A stretch of 64,000 bases of DNA. Origin: Favolaschia claudopus. Lineage: Eukaryota; Basidiomycota; Agaricomycetes; Agaricales; Mycenaceae. A program made the position numbers and the translations under genes. The notes below the pieces were generated by a model. It did no database searches and was not told the DNA's origin. It saw only the letters and a list, made by a program, of their open reading frames with translations. Position 1 is the stretch's first letter. Each line of letters opens with the position of its first letter. Positions 59,607 through 64,000 of the stretch are shown here, piece after piece. The stretch is from positions 1-64,000 of the forward strand of contig JAWWNJ010000246.1 of assembly GCA_037176885.1 (NCBI GenBank), given 5' to 3'.

Positions 59607-60964
59607 TCAATGACGGTCCCAGTCCCTGTCGCGATTCATGCCCATGCCCATTCCGCGTCTTCGAGGCCCACCAGGCCCGCGTTCGTTGTTGTTGCCGCTG
59701 GTCATTACAAGGTGTTTGTCCACGAGCTGCAAATAATTTAATAATGGTTAGGTACGCTGCGGTGAGGTGAATAGAATAAAGAGTCACGTCGTTCAAGATG
59801 TTGGCGGATTTTGTCAACGACGACAGGAACGCCGTGAGCTGAACATCTTCATACTCCGTCTCGAATTCTTCGCGGAAAGCGCTGTTCTCAGTGGCTGGGA
59901 GAGATGCGATCAGAGCAGACAGAGATCGCAGTGTGGCGTGGTCTTTAACCGCTTGCCCTATAAACGAGGTTCAGGTATGCTGTAGGTGGTATGTGCAGCG
60001 AAATTTACCGGCGACGACATCGGATACATATTTGACTAAGACCATGATTCGGTCGTGCAACATCTTCACAGCCGCCCGTTGTGTTTGTAAATGCGATTCC
60101 ACTGTCGTGTGCATCATTTTCAGTGAGGATACATAAAAAGAAAGAAGGGGTCGAAACGTACAGCTGGTTCCGCTCCCACCGCCCCTTGCTGTCCAGTCAA
60201 CGGCAATACGCTCAGCCTCGCCTGTCTCCACTTTGTATGGGACCTCAATGTACACCGATCGAGATTTTCTGTCTCTCAGTTCTATTGTGGGTTCGTAGGC
60301 CTTGAAGGGAAGGTTCTGAGCGTTAACATCGGAGCTTGCGACAAGGGAAATCGACGGTTGCAGGAGGAGCAGGAGTGGCGTCGAACAGTATCCGGTGAAC
60401 TGTAGAATGTCAGTCGTTGTGGGTAAATGAGATCTTTAGACTTGCCTGCTCATGGAACGCTATATGACGCGGGGTGGGTCGAGGAGCAACGGTGTACCAG
60501 CCGATGAACTCAAGCGAAGGGAAAACCTGCTTGTCTGAAGAGCGTCTGATTAGAACGACGGGCGCGAGAACCTAAAACCAAAGACTTACACTGATCGCGT
60601 CGGGATACCAAAAAGCCATGGTCAACTAGCTCACCGCCTTCCTCGACAGCAAGTTCGAATGTGTTGACGATCTCTACCTCACGGCCATTTTGTGTGCCTA
60701 ACAGAGCTCCCAAAACTGTGGCACACTTAATGGGCCTGACGGATCGAGTTTAATGACGAACAAACCGAACGGAGAGTTTGAATTGGTCTGTAGCTTTAAT
60801 CTAGTTAAATGCTCTGAGACGTTCAAGATGGGGAGAGGATGTCTGCAAGCAAGTTGTCAGGTTGAGGGTCCAATTTTGGTGGATGAAAGCAGGTACAGAG
60901 AAAGAGATAAGCCGGATGTTGTATTGAACGATGCGAGTACAACCGAAGGTTCGTCGGTGTCCAT
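59607..60964 (-). CDS. CSN6: COP9 signalosome subunit 6
   Basis: MPN-domain subunit of the COP9 signalosome, which removes Nedd8 from cullins. The start MDTDEPSVVLASFNTTSGLSLSLYLLSSTKIGPSTLKLHNVYLQ leads to ALLGTQNGREVEIVNTFELAVEEGGELVDHGFLVSRRDQ, QVFPSLEFIGWYTVAPRPTPRHIAFHEQF, YCSTPLLLLLQPSISLVASSDVNAQNLPFKAYEPTIELRDRKSRSVYIEVPYKVETGEAERIAVDWTARGGG. The HSH...D zinc ligands of active JAMM proteases are absent, as expected for CSN6. The helical tail TVESHLQTQRAAVKMLHDRIMVLVKYVSDVVAG supports the call. It ends in an RG/M-rich stretch GGPRRRGMGMGMNRDRDWDRH. Its presence with CUL4 in the window is functionally coherent. Divergent from MCM5. Confidence 0.9.
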
Positions 60965-61146
60965 TTTCTAGAGAATTTCAAGTTACACTTCAAAGACCAC
61001 AAGTGAGTCGCCAGCCACTATGTCACGCGGTCACAGCGTCACGAACGCGTATCCGTCACACTGTGACAGACGCGTCCTCTTTCTCGTTTCCCCATCTACC
61101 GCCTCCGAGTCGTCGTAGAGCCTATCTACGAGATCCACTCACAAAA
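60965..61146. promoter_or_regulatory. shared CSN6 / MCM5 promoter, dense in GTCAC/ACGCGT words
   Basis: 182 bp between divergent starts. From 61019 to 61080 it contains TGTCACGCGG, GTCACAGCGTCACG, ACGCGT at 61045-61050, GTCACACTGTGAC (palindrome, 61055-61067) and ACGCGT at 61070-61075. Two MCB cores upstream of an MCM gene fit G1/S control by an MBF-like factor, which is an inference. Confidence 0.6.
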
Positions 61147-63952
<2,806 letters not shown>

Positions 63953-64000
63953 TTCCGATTGTATCGATCATATTTGCTGTCTGTTATGTCTATCTAGCGC

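Overview
The window looks like nuclear DNA of a filamentous basidiomycete, most likely an Agaricomycete. Almost every gene is broken by many short introns of about 48 to 65 nt with GT...AG ends, genes are packed closely on both strands, and the recognisable proteins are fungal: Lsb3/Ysc84, Ugo1, tricalbin, Las1, a Cys3-type bZIP, a GPI-type chitin deacetylase and a Mep-type ammonium transporter. A basidiomycete rather than an ascomycete is an inference from the intron density and from several uncharacterised membrane or secreted proteins that resemble Agaricomycete families. All functions below come from reading conserved motifs in translated exons; exon joins were made by eye.

Layout. 1-3.7 kb: a divergent pair of PIF1-type helicases; the right one carries an N-terminal RNase H1/viroplasmin-like domain. 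3.8-12.1 kb: SYLF-SH3 protein (-), secreted protein (+), single-pass membrane protein (+), Las1 pre-rRNA nuclease (-), DUF7702-like multipass protein (+). 12.6-20.3 kb: dienelactone hydrolase (+), F-box protein (-), prenylcysteine oxidase (+), ammonium transporter (-). 20.2-21.9 kb: gene-poor, holding a 621-bp TA-flanked inverted-repeat element with six C8G8-type palindromes. 21.9-32.3 kb: Rossmann protein (+), a small tandem-C2 protein related to tricalbin (-), Mtq2 methyltransferase (+), full tricalbin (-), Ugo1 (+). 32.5-41.4 kb: intron-containing tRNA-Gln, Nudix protein (+), Npl4 (-), Cullin-4 (+), Cys3-like bZIP (+). 42.1-53.2 kb: secreted glycerophosphodiesterase, Rieske protein, TMEM205-like protein, U2A' (-), Sac1, SET/NAP protein, chitin deacetylase. 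53.8-64 kb: SRPK (-), FRAY/STE20 kinase (+), CSN6 (-), MCM5 (+).

The organisation is dominated by divergent pairs with short shared promoters (about 70 to 400 bp), and the hexamer ACGCGT, the core of the fungal MluI cell-cycle box, recurs in them. Four products belong to linked pathways of ubiquitin-dependent replication control: Cullin-4 with Npl4, and CSN6 with MCM5, each pair being divergent.

The observations most worth a second look are the palindrome-rich inverted-repeat element, two nearly identical neighbouring introns around an 18-nt micro-exon in the ammonium transporter, the local tricalbin C2 paralogue, the viroplasmin-PIF1 fusion, and the ACGCGT-bearing divergent promoters.
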